Positions 47,258 to 57,286 of a stretch of DNA of 64,000 bases are shown here, in pieces. Positions within the stretch are counted from its first letter, which is position 1, and every line of letters starts with the position of its first letter. A program made the position numbers and the translations under genes. Source of the DNA: Norana najaformis (taxonomy: Eukaryota; Annelida; Clitellata; Crassiclitellata; Hormogastridae); the NCBI GenBank assembly GCA_964023275.1, contig OZ029927.1, positions 18,222,039 through 18,286,038 of the forward strand, in the 5' to 3' direction. The notes beneath the pieces are model-generated. The model was given only the letters and a program-made list of their open reading frames with translations. It made no database searches and was not told the origin of the DNA.

Positions 47258-47276
47258 CAGACAGACAGACAGACAT
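47258..47276 (+). repeat. CAGA repeat, Y2
   Basis: Short (CAGA)n, contracted relative to Y1. Confidence 0.85.
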
Positions 47277-48135
47277 ACACACAGACATGCAGACAAACAG
47301 TCACACGCACACAGATTTTAATATAGTGGTCGTAAATTTGACGTACTGTCACTTATACTTTGGACGGAATGCAATAACTTAACGCAGTTGAAATTTGGAA
47401 ACATTTCTGAAGATAAACTGTGATGATGCAAAGTCTTCTTTAAGTGACAAGCGACTTATCCTTGACAGGCCATAAAAATCCCAAATCATATCTACACGTG
47501 TGGCCACATAGACATATTTTCGTTCGTGTGTATGTGCACAAGTTCGTTATAAAATGGACATAAATATACATATATATGCGTATGCATATTATCATGCGTT
47601 CTTTTCGGTTCGTCTGTGTGCATGCTTGTGCGTGTTTTTAGTCCTCTAGGTGTGCATATGCTTATGTATATACATGTCATGGCTCATTATATATATACAT
47701 TAATATGGTGCTGCACCTGTTTACTTACTATATAAAGCTTCAACCTCATCGTTTATGCCAAGATGTCTGAAGTGACACTAAGCTAAGCGTACGCTTTTGA
47801 TAAAGTTCATGCTAAATGCACGTATGTGTATTAACATGTTTGCAGCCGGGGCCATGTTAGCAAGGCGAACTGGCGTGGTCTGTCCTAGATAACAAGGGAG
47901 TTATTCAGAGTTGAAAAGCCTTCAGAATGACTCGGCTAAACTGTTTGTTGTCCCGTCTATTGATGGTGCAGAGGGCGTCCGCAAATCGAGCTGAGCTAGA
48001 AAACTGCTTTAAAGCGTCCCACAACTTAACCCGAAGGATTCAGATGCAGTATCAGCCAGGGTTTCAGGGTTGTTAATCGACAGTTTTCAACTTGTTGTGA
48101 GAAGACTCACGATCACGGATTTGCGACAACTCGTA

Positions 48136-48313
48136 GGTAAATGCAAATGTAAATACATTCGTTTTCTATAGCCATTGTACAGACTCGACCCTGCTCACAC
48201 TTCAATGAATTAATCGGGTGGAATCCTTCACCAAAACTGTCCGTTTCAAATGACGACACGCCAAATAAGGTCCCCGGGCACGGACCGTGCCAGCCCGAGA
48301 TTCAAATTTTAGG
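48136..48313 (-). mobile_element. SINE body, reversed, in Y2
   Basis: Same truncated reversed copy as 37231-37410, duplicated with the spacer. Confidence 0.7.
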
Positions 48314-48811
48314 TTAGTTGAGGTAGGCTAAACACCTTCAAGATCAGTCTTAGATATAAAAGTGGCATACCAGAAGTGTGCTTACCAGCCACTTAAAGTT
48401 GGTAGAATGACGGGCATGGGTAATACAATATTTTTCAATGTTTTGACGTCGTTTAATGTTGACCACTGCGTTAAAGTGTCTAACGCCGATGCGATGATTT
48501 GACAGGTTTTTCATTTTTCGTGTTCTGTGTAAGTCACAAGCGTTCAAATGAGTGTGGCCATAAAATGAGTATATCGAGCGATAATAAGATCACGCTATCA
48601 AGAGGACTGGCCAGTCGCCCTCATATGCCGAGGCTACGAAAACAAACTTACACTTTACGAACGTGACTGCAAAAGCCCACCCTCTCGGGGTTAGCTTTCA
48701 AAGGGTACGCCTTTCTCATTTTATTCTCATTCGGTCTTTCCGACCATTCGTTGATTGCTTACGTGCCTGACTTTTGAATGTTGCAGACACTACCCGATCG
48801 GTGAAGTGACA

Positions 48812-50335
48812 ATGCATTGCCTTGTACGTTTACTGATTTTACTGGAGACTTTCCAAGCTGTATCTGGTGCAAAGATCATCATGACATCGCCACAACTGGG
48901 TAGCCACATATTAGAACAAATCTCACTCGGAGAAGAACTGGCATCAAGAGGTCATCAGGTTTTTATTGCCATTGGTTCACGATACCCGAACATAGCCAAC
49001 ATCGAGAAACGCGGACTGAAGACGCTCATCTATAAGATTCCCAATGATGTTCTGTATGGCGTCTCGGACGAAATGGAAAAACGGACAGCAGAAGTCGTTT
49101 TCGACCAGAGTTCAGACAAAATGGCCTTATCAGGTAAAGTGGCATCTCAGCTTTGTTATCGCGACTGTGCATATATGATGGCGGACGATGATTTTCTGGA
49201 GAATGTGAGACGACTCAAGTTTGACCTGGCAATCGTGGAACCGTTCATTCTCGGGCCTTGCACTCTAATCTTACCAAAATACTTCGGACTACCTTTCATC
49301 TCGAATTCTGGATTTTTTGTTCCATGGCGTATTCGCATCCCAGCGCTACCGTCGTTCGCCAATTTCATGTCACCCTGGACTGGTTTGTCTGATATTACAT
49401 TCACATCCAGACTGGGCAACTTATTCACGTATTGCGCTATTGACATAATATTATCCAGTTTTGCGCCTGAAAATACAACCCTTCTGGAACGCTATGGTCC
49501 AGAATACGAATCGTGGAATGATCTTTTACGACAGTCCGAGCTGTTCTTAGCAGGACGCGATCATCAGCTTGGCTTTCCGATTCCAGAAATGCCGAATTAT
49601 ATTTCTGTGGCTGGATTAACAACAGCTAAACCCAAGAATCTTCCAAAAGACTTGGAAGACTTAGCGGAAAAATCAGATGCCATTATTTTGCTGAGTTTCG
49701 GATCGGCTGCATATTACTTTCCGAAAAACGTTGTTGCAAAGTTTCTTGAAGCGTTTTCCAAACTGAAGTTCTTCATTCCAGACGACGTCAAAGTCCCACA
49801 GAATGTTAAGGTATTCTCGTGGTTGCCACAAAACGACATTCTCGGGCATCCAAAGACAAAGCTCTTTATTACTCACTGTGGAATCAATGGTCAACACGAG
49901 GCGTTGTACAACGGTGTACCGATGATAGGATTTCCACTCTTTGCAGAACAGCATCAAAACTGTCATCGAGCCTACAAGAAGGAATTCGGTTTGGAGATGA
50001 AGATACAGGATTTCACTTCTGATGAACTGTTCGCCAATATCCAAGAAGTTCTGAACAATCCGAAATATCGGTCAACAATCGGAAAAGCATCGGAAATATT
50101 TCGGGATCAACCAATGACTGCGCGCGAAAGAGGGGCATTCTGGATTGAACATGTGATCAAATACGGAGGAAAACACCTGCGCCCTCCTGCACTGGACCTT
50201 CCTCTCTATCAGTTCCTCATGTTAGATGTGTTATTTGTGATTGCTGCTGGTATTATTGCTGTTATATTTCTGTTAAGAAGTGTTTTCAGGTTCCTTTGCA
50301 ACAGATCAAAACAGCCAAAGTTAAAATCCAGTTGA
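48812..50335 (+). CDS. UGT-8: UDP-glycosyltransferase with six-residue internal deletion (B-type)
   Basis: Open 507-residue UGT. It matches the 513-residue paralogues except for loss of 18 bases near 49766, so that AFSKL is followed directly by KFFIP; the segment NQTVLV (residues 319-324) is gone, together with its N-glycosylation sequon. In known UGT folds this is a core strand of the donor-binding domain, so folding or UDP-sugar binding may fail. The rest is intact: signal peptide, His32, Glu143, SFGS, UGT signature (with ALYNGVP where others have ALYHGVP), membrane helix, KLKSS tail. Markers are B-type in the middle (FAPENTTLLERYGP, LAGRDHQLGF) but residues 91-96 read RTAEVV as in UGT-2, -3 and -4, a sign of gene conversion. 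Could be a pseudogene in the making. Confidence 0.9.
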   Translation: MHCLVRLLILLETFQAVSGAKIIMTSPQLGSHILEQISLGEELASRGHQVFIAIGSRYPNIANIEKRGLKTLIYKIPNDVLYGVSDEMEKRTAEVVFDQSSDKMALSGKVASQLCYRDCAYMMADDDFLENVRRLKFDLAIVEPFILGPCTLILPKYFGLPFISNSGFFVPWRIRIPALPSFANFMSPWTGLSDITFTSRLGNLFTYCAIDIILSSFAPENTTLLERYGPEYESWNDLLRQSELFLAGRDHQLGFPIPEMPNYISVAGLTTAKPKNLPKDLEDLAEKSDAIILLSFGSAAYYFPKNVVAKFLEAFSKLKFFIPDDVKVPQNVKVFSWLPQNDILGHPKTKLFITHCGINGQHEALYNGVPMIGFPLFAEQHQNCHRAYKKEFGLEMKIQDFTSDELFANIQEVLNNPKYRSTIGKASEIFRDQPMTARERGAFWIEHVIKYGGKHLRPPALDLPLYQFLMLDVLFVIAAGIIAVIFLLRSVFRFLCNRSKQPKLKSS

Positions 50336-51180
50336 TTTTCCAGTTCACTTAAACCTATAGGTGAATAGACAATTGACAATGCTATTCCTCTTCTCTATGG
50401 AAATAAAGGCCTTCAAGAAATGAACTTAGTACTCTTATGATGGAATAGGTCAAGGTTTAATAATCGCTTAAATATTTTATACTACAATAATGACAATATA
50501 TCGCTTTAATTATCGCCATGTATTCGTCAGTAGTATTTGGACAGGTTTATCTTTTTGGAGAAATTAAACTTGAACACGTGTTAAGCGGAGTAATTAAAAG
50601 TAATGGCATTAATAATAATGGAAGAATATTAAGTATGTTGAGCAATCAGAGGGAGAAAAGTTTGGTCTGTTTTGAGTATCTCTATTGCAGCATAGTATAC
50701 AGAGGCAGCGGTTGATGGTCGCTACTAGTCGTTAGATTTTGCTATCTCGGAGTTTTAAAACACATTCCAATCTCTTCTGATGTACTGCAATCTGAACAAT
50801 TCTATCTGATAGGTGGGTATGGGGCATAAGAAAAGCGATGCCCTACTAGTTAGCCTAGTTGTATCTATTCATCCAATGGCATTAATTTACCCATAGGCAA
50901 CAGTTCTATGGGTCTACAGTGCATCATACGAAATTTGATGATTTCAAGAGCTGAGCTGTACAAGAATTCTTATTACATAATGTAAAGAACAATTCACACA
51001 AGAACAATTGAAGTTTGACCAGATCAAGCAGTCCGATTTGCAGACAGCTGTAGCTTTTCTTTTACGACGCCAAGATCACGTAGGTGTGATTTATCGGCGA
51101 TGTAAGAGATGTAAAATGGCTGTGGATAGGATCAAAATGTAAAATGCATCTTTGATGTTAGACCACACGAAACATACACA

Positions 51181-51314
<134 letters not shown>

Positions 51315-51655
51315 GAATTCGAACACCACCTCCTTCAATTTCTGCGGAGATCTTTTACTCAAAGATGAAAACACTCCTCTTCCCAAATCCTACCCTGATT
51401 CTTCCTTTTTTCATTATCTCACTCTCCAGTTCAACTCCAAACACCATATACCATAGCCGGCTGCCTAACTCTTGGATCTTGATTGGATCCGAACCATTTC
51501 TGTCTATGGATTTTGTGTTGACTGAATACCTTTGAATAAGGTGGTTCCGGCGACTTAGCTTTCTTTGGGGACTGTGGAAATCTCAAGCTTATGATCACGA
51601 TTACAAATTAATATAACAGTTATCTACATAGCATTATCACTAATAAATTGCGCAA

Positions 51656-51935
51656 GGTAACAGTAACAATAAGAAAAGCCTCGGAATTATAGAGTCCAGC
51701 CAATGCATGTACACGACAGGAGCATTTCGGTTGGAATACCTGATTAAACATGACGAAAACAGTTGTGTTTCTCCGCGATGGACATGCCTTCTCACAAGTT
51801 TCAAATGTTGGATATTCTTGGATCTTTCTTAGTCGGCACCTCCTTCTGATACTTCAGACCAGACTGGCTCTTCAGCTGTCGCAACGGCAGATGGCGCTGT
51901 TTTTAAAGCAACTTTCAACAGTCAACCTCGCTGAA
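51656..51935 (+). pseudogene. Fossil UGT 3' end in X spacer 3
   Basis: Third X copy of the UGT C-terminal relic, with the same frame breaks; the ACAATAAGAAAAGCC start is 10 bases shorter here because one AACAATAAGA repeat is missing. Confidence 0.8.
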
Positions 51936-52489
51936 CAAGAAATCACTTACGCCAAATTGAATGCACACGCAGCGATACATTTTGCAAGTTTTCTCCATTA
52001 CTAACTGCTCTTTAATTTTTCTTGTATTATGTCACTTTTGCCAATCTGTCACTCTCTTATTCGTGTTATTTTAACTTAGATAATGCAGAGCAATGTACTT
52101 TCTCATTTATAGGGTAATCCCTCATTTTAAGAACAATCAACTTAACATTCATCCAGTCAGCAGTGATATGTATCTGTGACAGAAGAAGATAAATTAGCTG
52201 GCAAAAACGATTCGTTTCACACCAACGTTGGTCCATAGTTTTTATATTGGCTTCACATAAAAGATTTACATGCCAGTCTGATGACTACAGTTAAGGGATC
52301 CTTTAAAATGTAGAAATGATACAAACAGCCAAACAAAGCTTATTATCCGCCAAACTGTAAATCATCCTCATTTTTCGGTGTCAGATTCAATTTGATTTGC
52401 ACTCAATGAAAGTGCAGTGGTCGCTGATACATCTAGTATAATTTGGAGATAACAAATTGAATATAAGCTCACTCAATTGCGGGAACGAT

Positions 52490-52753
52490 ATAACTCACTG
52501 GCCTGGTAAGCTACATTGGTTGACGTGTACGTCAAGGCGCCTCTATGAGTGAGGTTGCCGGTTCGCGTCCCCGTCGTCTTTCTTTCAGAGATTTGAACCT
52601 TGGGGGTAGCACGGTCCGTCCATGGGGACCTTAAATGGGATGGCGCCCATTTAAACGGGCAGCGGTGCTGACCGATCTCACCCAATAAATTCATTGAAAC
52701 ATGAGGAGGGTGGAGGCCATACGATCGCTATATAATGCCATGCACATTTACTC
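52490..52753 (+). mobile_element. tRNA-derived SINE, copy in X3
   Basis: Same insertion as in X1 and X2, with a few substitutions, e.g. TCGTCTTTCTTTCAGAG in place of TCGTCGTTCTTTCGGAG. Confidence 0.72.
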
Positions 52754-52882
52754 CCATATTCAATATTGATGTGGTAACGACTTAATGAAGGTCTTTAGTT
52801 GCATACATTAGTAGACAGCTGTATGTTTCACGTATTCTGAAAGCATTTGCTATTAGATGTTCAGCTAAGTAGGGTACCTTCC

Positions 52883-53105
52883 AAAGGTCACACGCATTGA
52901 CAAACAACGCAGAAAGACAAAAACTAGAACTCATTAAGACTTTCGGATGTCAAAGGGTATCAAAGAAGGCCGAATTGTGACCTTAGGCCTCGTACTGAAA
53001 GTACAGTTCAGGATTATCTTTCAAAGGGCTGCGTTTCTCTCATTCTTATTCAGTCTTTCCGACCATTCGTTGATTGCTTACGTGCCTGACTTTTGAATGT
53101 TGCAG
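52883..53105 (+). promoter_or_regulatory. Upstream module of UGT-9
   Basis: AAAGGTCA at 52883-52890, TGACCT at 52978-52983, candidate 3' splice acceptor ending at 53105. Confidence 0.45.
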
Positions 53106-53130
53106 ACACTGCCCGATCGGTGCAGACGCA

Positions 53131-54672
53131 ATGCATTGCGTTGTAAGAGTACTGATTTTACTGGAGACTTTCCAAGCCGTTTCTGGTGCAAAGATCATCA
53201 TGACATCGTCACAACTGGGTAGCCACATATTAGAACAAATCTCACTCGGAGAAGAACTGGCATCAAGAGGTCATCAGGTTTTTATTGCCATTGGTTCACG
53301 ATACCCCAACATAGCCAACATCGAGAAACGCGGACTGAAGACGCTCACCTATAAGATTCCCGATGATGTTCTATATGGAGTGTCGGACGAAATGGAGAAA
53401 CTGGTTGCGAAAATTGTTTTTGACCAGAGTTCAGACAAAATGGCCTCATCAGGTAAAGTGGCATCCCAGCTTTGTTATCGCGACTGTGCATATATGATGG
53501 CGGACGACGATTTTCTGGAGAATGTGAGACGACTCAAGTTCGACCTGGCAATCGCGGGACCGTTCTATCTCGGGCCTTGCACTCTAATCTTACCAAAATA
53601 CTTCGGACTACCTTTCGTCTCGAATACCGGAATTTTTGTTCCATGGCATATTCGCATCCCAGCACTACCGTCGTTCGCCAATTTCATGTCTGCCTGGACT
53701 GGTTTGTCTGATATTACATTCACATCCAGACTGGGCAACTTATTCACGTATTGCGCTATTGACATAATATTATCCAATATGGCGCCTGAAAATGCAACCC
53801 TTCTCGAACAATATGCTCCGGAATACGAATCGTGGAATGATCTTTTACGACAGTCAGAGCTGTTCTTAGTAGATCGCGATCATCATCTTGGCCCTCCGAT
53901 TCCAGAAATGCCGAATTATGTGTCTGTGGCTGGAATAAATACAGCTAAACCCAAGAAACTTCCAAAAGACTTGGAAGACTTAGCGGAAAAATCAGATGGC
54001 ATTATTTTGCTGAGTTTCGGATCGAATGGATATTACTTTCCAAAAGAAGTTGTTGTGAAATATCTTGAAGCTTTTTCAAAACTGAATCAGACAGTACTTG
54101 TGAAGTTCTTCATTCCAGACGACGTCAAAGTCCCACAGAATGTTAAGGTATTCTCGTGGTTGCCACAAAACGACATTCTCGGTCATCCAAAGACAAAGCT
54201 CTTTATTACTCACTGTGGAATCAATGGTCAATACGAGGCGCTTTATCATGGTGTACCGATGATAGGATTTCCACTCTTTGCAGAACAGCATCAAAACTGT
54301 CATCGAGCCTACAAGAAGGAATTCGGTTTGGAGATGAAGATACAGGATTTCACTTCTGATGAACTTTTCGTCAATATCCAAGAAGTTCTGAACAATCCGA
54401 AATATCGGTCAACAATCGGAAAAGCATCAGACGTTTTTCGGGATCAACCAATGACTGCGCGCGAAAGAGGGGCATTCTGGATTGAACACGTGATCAAACA
54501 CGGGGGAAAGCATCTGCGCTCTCCTGCAATGGATCTTCCTCTCTATCAGTTCCTCATGCTAGATGTTCTATTTGTGATTGCAGCTTTTGTTGCTGCTGTT
54601 ATCTTTCTGTTAAGAAGTGTCTTTAGTTGTCTTTGCAACAGATCAAAAGAACCAAAGCTAAAATCCAATTGA
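53131..54672 (+). CDS. UGT-9: UDP-glycosyltransferase with Glu143 to Gly (A-type)
   Basis: Open 513-residue UGT, last of the recent copies. Signal peptide, His32 (in TSSQLGSH, with Pro27 to Ser), SFGS, UGT signature, membrane helix with AAFVAAVIF, and a KLKSN tail that still fits KXKXX. Codons at 53554-53559 read GCG GGA, so Val142-Glu143 are Ala-Gly, as in UGT-5; the next residues are PFYLGPC. It also shares AGINTAKP with UGT-5. Elsewhere it differs: SNGYYF as in UGT-2 to -4, NMAPENATLL (the first sequon is lost or altered to NAT), LVDRDHHLGPP, and CLCNRSKEP. The mixture points to gene conversion. Followed by a flank that is homologous to the other spacers at first but carries its own relic. 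Confidence 0.94.
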   Translation: MHCVVRVLILLETFQAVSGAKIIMTSSQLGSHILEQISLGEELASRGHQVFIAIGSRYPNIANIEKRGLKTLTYKIPDDVLYGVSDEMEKLVAKIVFDQSSDKMASSGKVASQLCYRDCAYMMADDDFLENVRRLKFDLAIAGPFYLGPCTLILPKYFGLPFVSNTGIFVPWHIRIPALPSFANFMSAWTGLSDITFTSRLGNLFTYCAIDIILSNMAPENATLLEQYAPEYESWNDLLRQSELFLVDRDHHLGPPIPEMPNYVSVAGINTAKPKKLPKDLEDLAEKSDGIILLSFGSNGYYFPKEVVVKYLEAFSKLNQTVLVKFFIPDDVKVPQNVKVFSWLPQNDILGHPKTKLFITHCGINGQYEALYHGVPMIGFPLFAEQHQNCHRAYKKEFGLEMKIQDFTSDELFVNIQEVLNNPKYRSTIGKASDVFRDQPMTARERGAFWIEHVIKHGGKHLRSPAMDLPLYQFLMLDVLFVIAAFVAAVIFLLRSVFSCLCNRSKEPKLKSN

Positions 54673-54746
54673 TAGCCCAGTTCGCTTAACCTGATAGCTG
54701 AATAGACAGTTGACACTCCATATTCCTATTCCTCTTCTCTTTGGAC

Positions 54747-54815
54747 AGCCGTGATGAAGGATCTCGATGAATTCGTTGCAAAATGAACTGGGTCGAGGCC
54801 ATACGTCCGCTGTAG
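54747..54815 (+). mobile_element. Partial SINE (3' part)
   Basis: GTGATGAAGGATCTC, then GGTCGAGGCCATACG matches the end of the SINE body as read in the 56373-56636 copy. Confidence 0.6.
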
Positions 54816-55603
54816 AAAACTTATAGACCTAGATAACATGGACAGATATAAAAGCCTTCCCGAAATGATTGAACAATTATTATGTTGTAAGTCTCAGTTT
54901 TAATAATGATAAACCCATCGTCTGTCATTAATAGTCTCTTGGCAGTGTTCTTTGTAATTGTAATTGTAATCTGACATTTATAAAGCGCCACTTCAAGAAT
55001 AGACTCATCAGAAGCGCTCCCTACCCGAATCAGTGAGACCACTGGCAAATAATACAGACTTCGGGCGCTTGCGAAACTGCGGAAGAGACAAACTGAGTAG
55101 CTAACATGACCGGCACTTATTCAATGCCATAACTTTACCCATATGCAACACTTCTGAAGGGCTACACGGCAGCTGAAGAAAACCACATGTGGCATATCGA
55201 ATTAAGATTTCATGAGCTGAGCCGTTCAAGAATTTTTAATGCATAATGTAAAGAAAAATTCATACAAGAACAATTGAAATTTGACCAGGTCAAGCATTCC
55301 GATTTGCAGAAGGCTGCCACTTTTGAATTAAAATACGACGCCCCAAACATAGAGGTGTGACTTATCGCTGATGTGACAGATGTAAAATGGCTGTCAAAAT
55401 GCAAAATGCACGATGTCATGTTTTGATGTTAGACCCCTCGACGGAATAATAAATAAATAATATATAAATCTAGCTTCTTCTTCTTCTTCTTTCTTTTCCT
55501 CTTCTTCCTCTTCCTCTTGCTCCTTATGCACCTAGTCCTGCTCCTGCTCCTCCCTCTCATCGTCCTCTTCTTCATCATCATCTTCTTCTTCTTCTTCTTC
55601 TTC

Positions 55604-55857
55604 AGGTGGTAACAGTACCTTTAAAAAACCTTCGAAAATATTTCGAGTGCAGCCAGTGCATCTACACGATAGAGAAGCATTTTGGTTGGAGCACATGATC
55701 AAACAGGGCGGAAAGCAGTGCGTTCTTCGGGCGATGGACATGCCTTCTGACCGGTTTCTTATGGTGGATATTCTTCGATTGTTCATAGTCGGCGCTCTCC
55801 TTCGATTCCAAACTGCTTTTCAATTGTTGCAGCGCCATTTGTCTCTATTCTACTAGT
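55604..55857 (+). pseudogene. Fossil UGT 3' end after UGT-9
   Basis: Best preserved version of the relic. One frame reads KIFRVQPVHLHDREAFWLEH, then MIKQGGKQCVLRAMDMP and DRFLMVDILRLFIVGALL, aligning without a shift to the KASQVFRDQPMHPRQRGA...MDMPLYQFYMLDILG block of UGT-10 and UGT-11. Everything upstream of this block is missing; the left edge is at a TTC microsatellite, and the edge sequence GGTAACAGTA is the same as in the X spacers, so all four relics come from one ancestral fragment. No start or promoter. Confidence 0.85.
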
Positions 55858-56372
55858 AATCTTTCAAAAAATCAATCGCGCTGTACAACAAGTCTCTTCT
55901 GCCAAATTAATTGCAAAAGCAGCGATACATTTTGCAAATCTTCCCCAGTAATAATCGCGCGTTCATTTTTCTTACATCACTTTTGACAATCTATCAGTGT
56001 ATAATTCTTGGAATTTTAACTGAGACAATGCGTAGTATTGTACTTTCTCACTTATTAGGTAGGCCTAATCCCTCATTAAAACAACAATCAGCTTAACGTT
56101 TATCCACTCACCAGTGGAGTGTATTTTTAGCAGAAAAAGACAAATTAACTGACAAAAAATGATTCATTTCATCTCAATTTTTGTCCAAACTTTTCTTGTT
56201 GGCTTCAAATAAAAGATTTACATGCCAGTCTGAAGATAAAGTTAAAGAATCCTATACATTTTTAATATGCTACTAACAGCCCAACTAAGCAGACCGTAAC
56301 GCTTCCCTATTTTTCTGTGTCATATTCATTTTGATTTGCATTGCACTCATTGCTTGTGCTCCTTGGTCGTTA

Positions 56373-56636
56373 AGTAAATGTAAATTCACACGTGTTTCTA
56401 TAGCGACCGTATGGCCTCGACCCTGCTCATTTTGCAGTGAATTTATCTGGTGAGATCCTTCATCACAGCTGCCCGTTTGAATGGGTGCCACGCCATTTAA
56501 GGTTCTCGTGCACGGACGGTGCTAGCCCGAGATTGAAAACTCGGAAATGAAACGCGATCGGTATGCGAACCGGCATCCTCACGCTCAGAGGCGCCTTGAC
56601 GTACGCTTTAACCAATGTAGCTTACTATGCCCAGGA
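56373..56636 (-). mobile_element. tRNA-derived SINE, full reversed copy
   Basis: Reverse complement of the X-spacer SINE from tRNA-like head (GGATGCCGGTTCGCATACC at about 56563-56581 on the - strand) to an ATTTACATTTAC end near 56373. More complete than the Y copies and clearly diverged from the X copies, so an independent insertion. Confidence 0.75.
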
Positions 56637-56917
56637 TACATCTAGGACAAAATAGGAGAAAAATTGCATGCAATCTGCCGCAACCGGTCTTCAAAATACG
56701 GGATGGGCAGACTTCCATGTTCAATATTGATCTGCTAACGACTTGGCGTCATAGGAAATGCACTTTCCCGTCGATGGTCAACTTCGACTAAAACGTTTTA
56801 AACGTTTTAATTTAACGTTTTAGTCTCGTGCATTAGTATACAGCTGCATAGCCTTCTGCATGTTTCACCCATTCTGAAATCGTGTTGTTTTGGACCTTCA
56901 GCTGCTTGTCATGCTTT

Positions 56918-57020
56918 CCAAAGTTCGCACGTATCGACAATCTAAGCAAAAAGCCATAAACCAGACCTCCTTTAAGTTTTCGGATGTCAAAGGTTACCAT
57001 CGGGCGCCGAACTGTGACCT
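56918..57020 (+). promoter_or_regulatory. Diverged upstream module of UGT-10
   Basis: Collinear with the module of the A-type genes: CCAAAGTTCGCACG (half-site decayed), TTCGGATGTCAAAGG at 56979-56993 and CTGTGACCTCG with TGACCT at 57015-57020. These blocks are the ones kept while the sequence between them drifted. Confidence 0.4.
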
Positions 57021-57286
57021 CGAATTGGAGGCGCGACTAGAGTTTGTGTGAGTCAGACGCAGCTCTGTCTGAAATGATCCTTCAGCCTTAACAACGTCCT
57101 AGACCTAGACAATGACAAGACTGACTCGTGCTCCTACTCCGCTTAAAATATAGCGACCCCATTTCTGCAGAAGAACATCAGCCATATATGATAAAATAAA
57201 TTGGATGACGTGGGGATTGCTGTGGAATGTTAGTTGCTGTTCTTTTTATCAACGCCACCAGTTTCGGACAAGTGTTAGGAAAAGCA

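Larger units (their letters stand above)
43717..48811. other. Y spacer 2 between UGT-7 and UGT-8
   Basis: Collinear with Y spacer 1 except for an extra ~1.28 kb (about 44870-46140). No intact gene seen. Contains AATAAA at 43892-43897, pyrimidine microsatellite, CAGA repeats and a reversed SINE. Confidence 0.75.
54673..57286. other. Spacer between UGT-9 and UGT-10
   Basis: Contains a partial SINE (54747-54815), a GTAATTGTAATTGTAATC plus TTTATAAAGCGCC repeat fragment (about 54955-55040), the 3' flank sequence shared by all spacers (about 55200-55400), a TTC microsatellite (about 55475-55603), a fossil UGT end, a reversed full SINE and a diverged upstream module of UGT-10. No intact gene seen. 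Confidence 0.75.
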
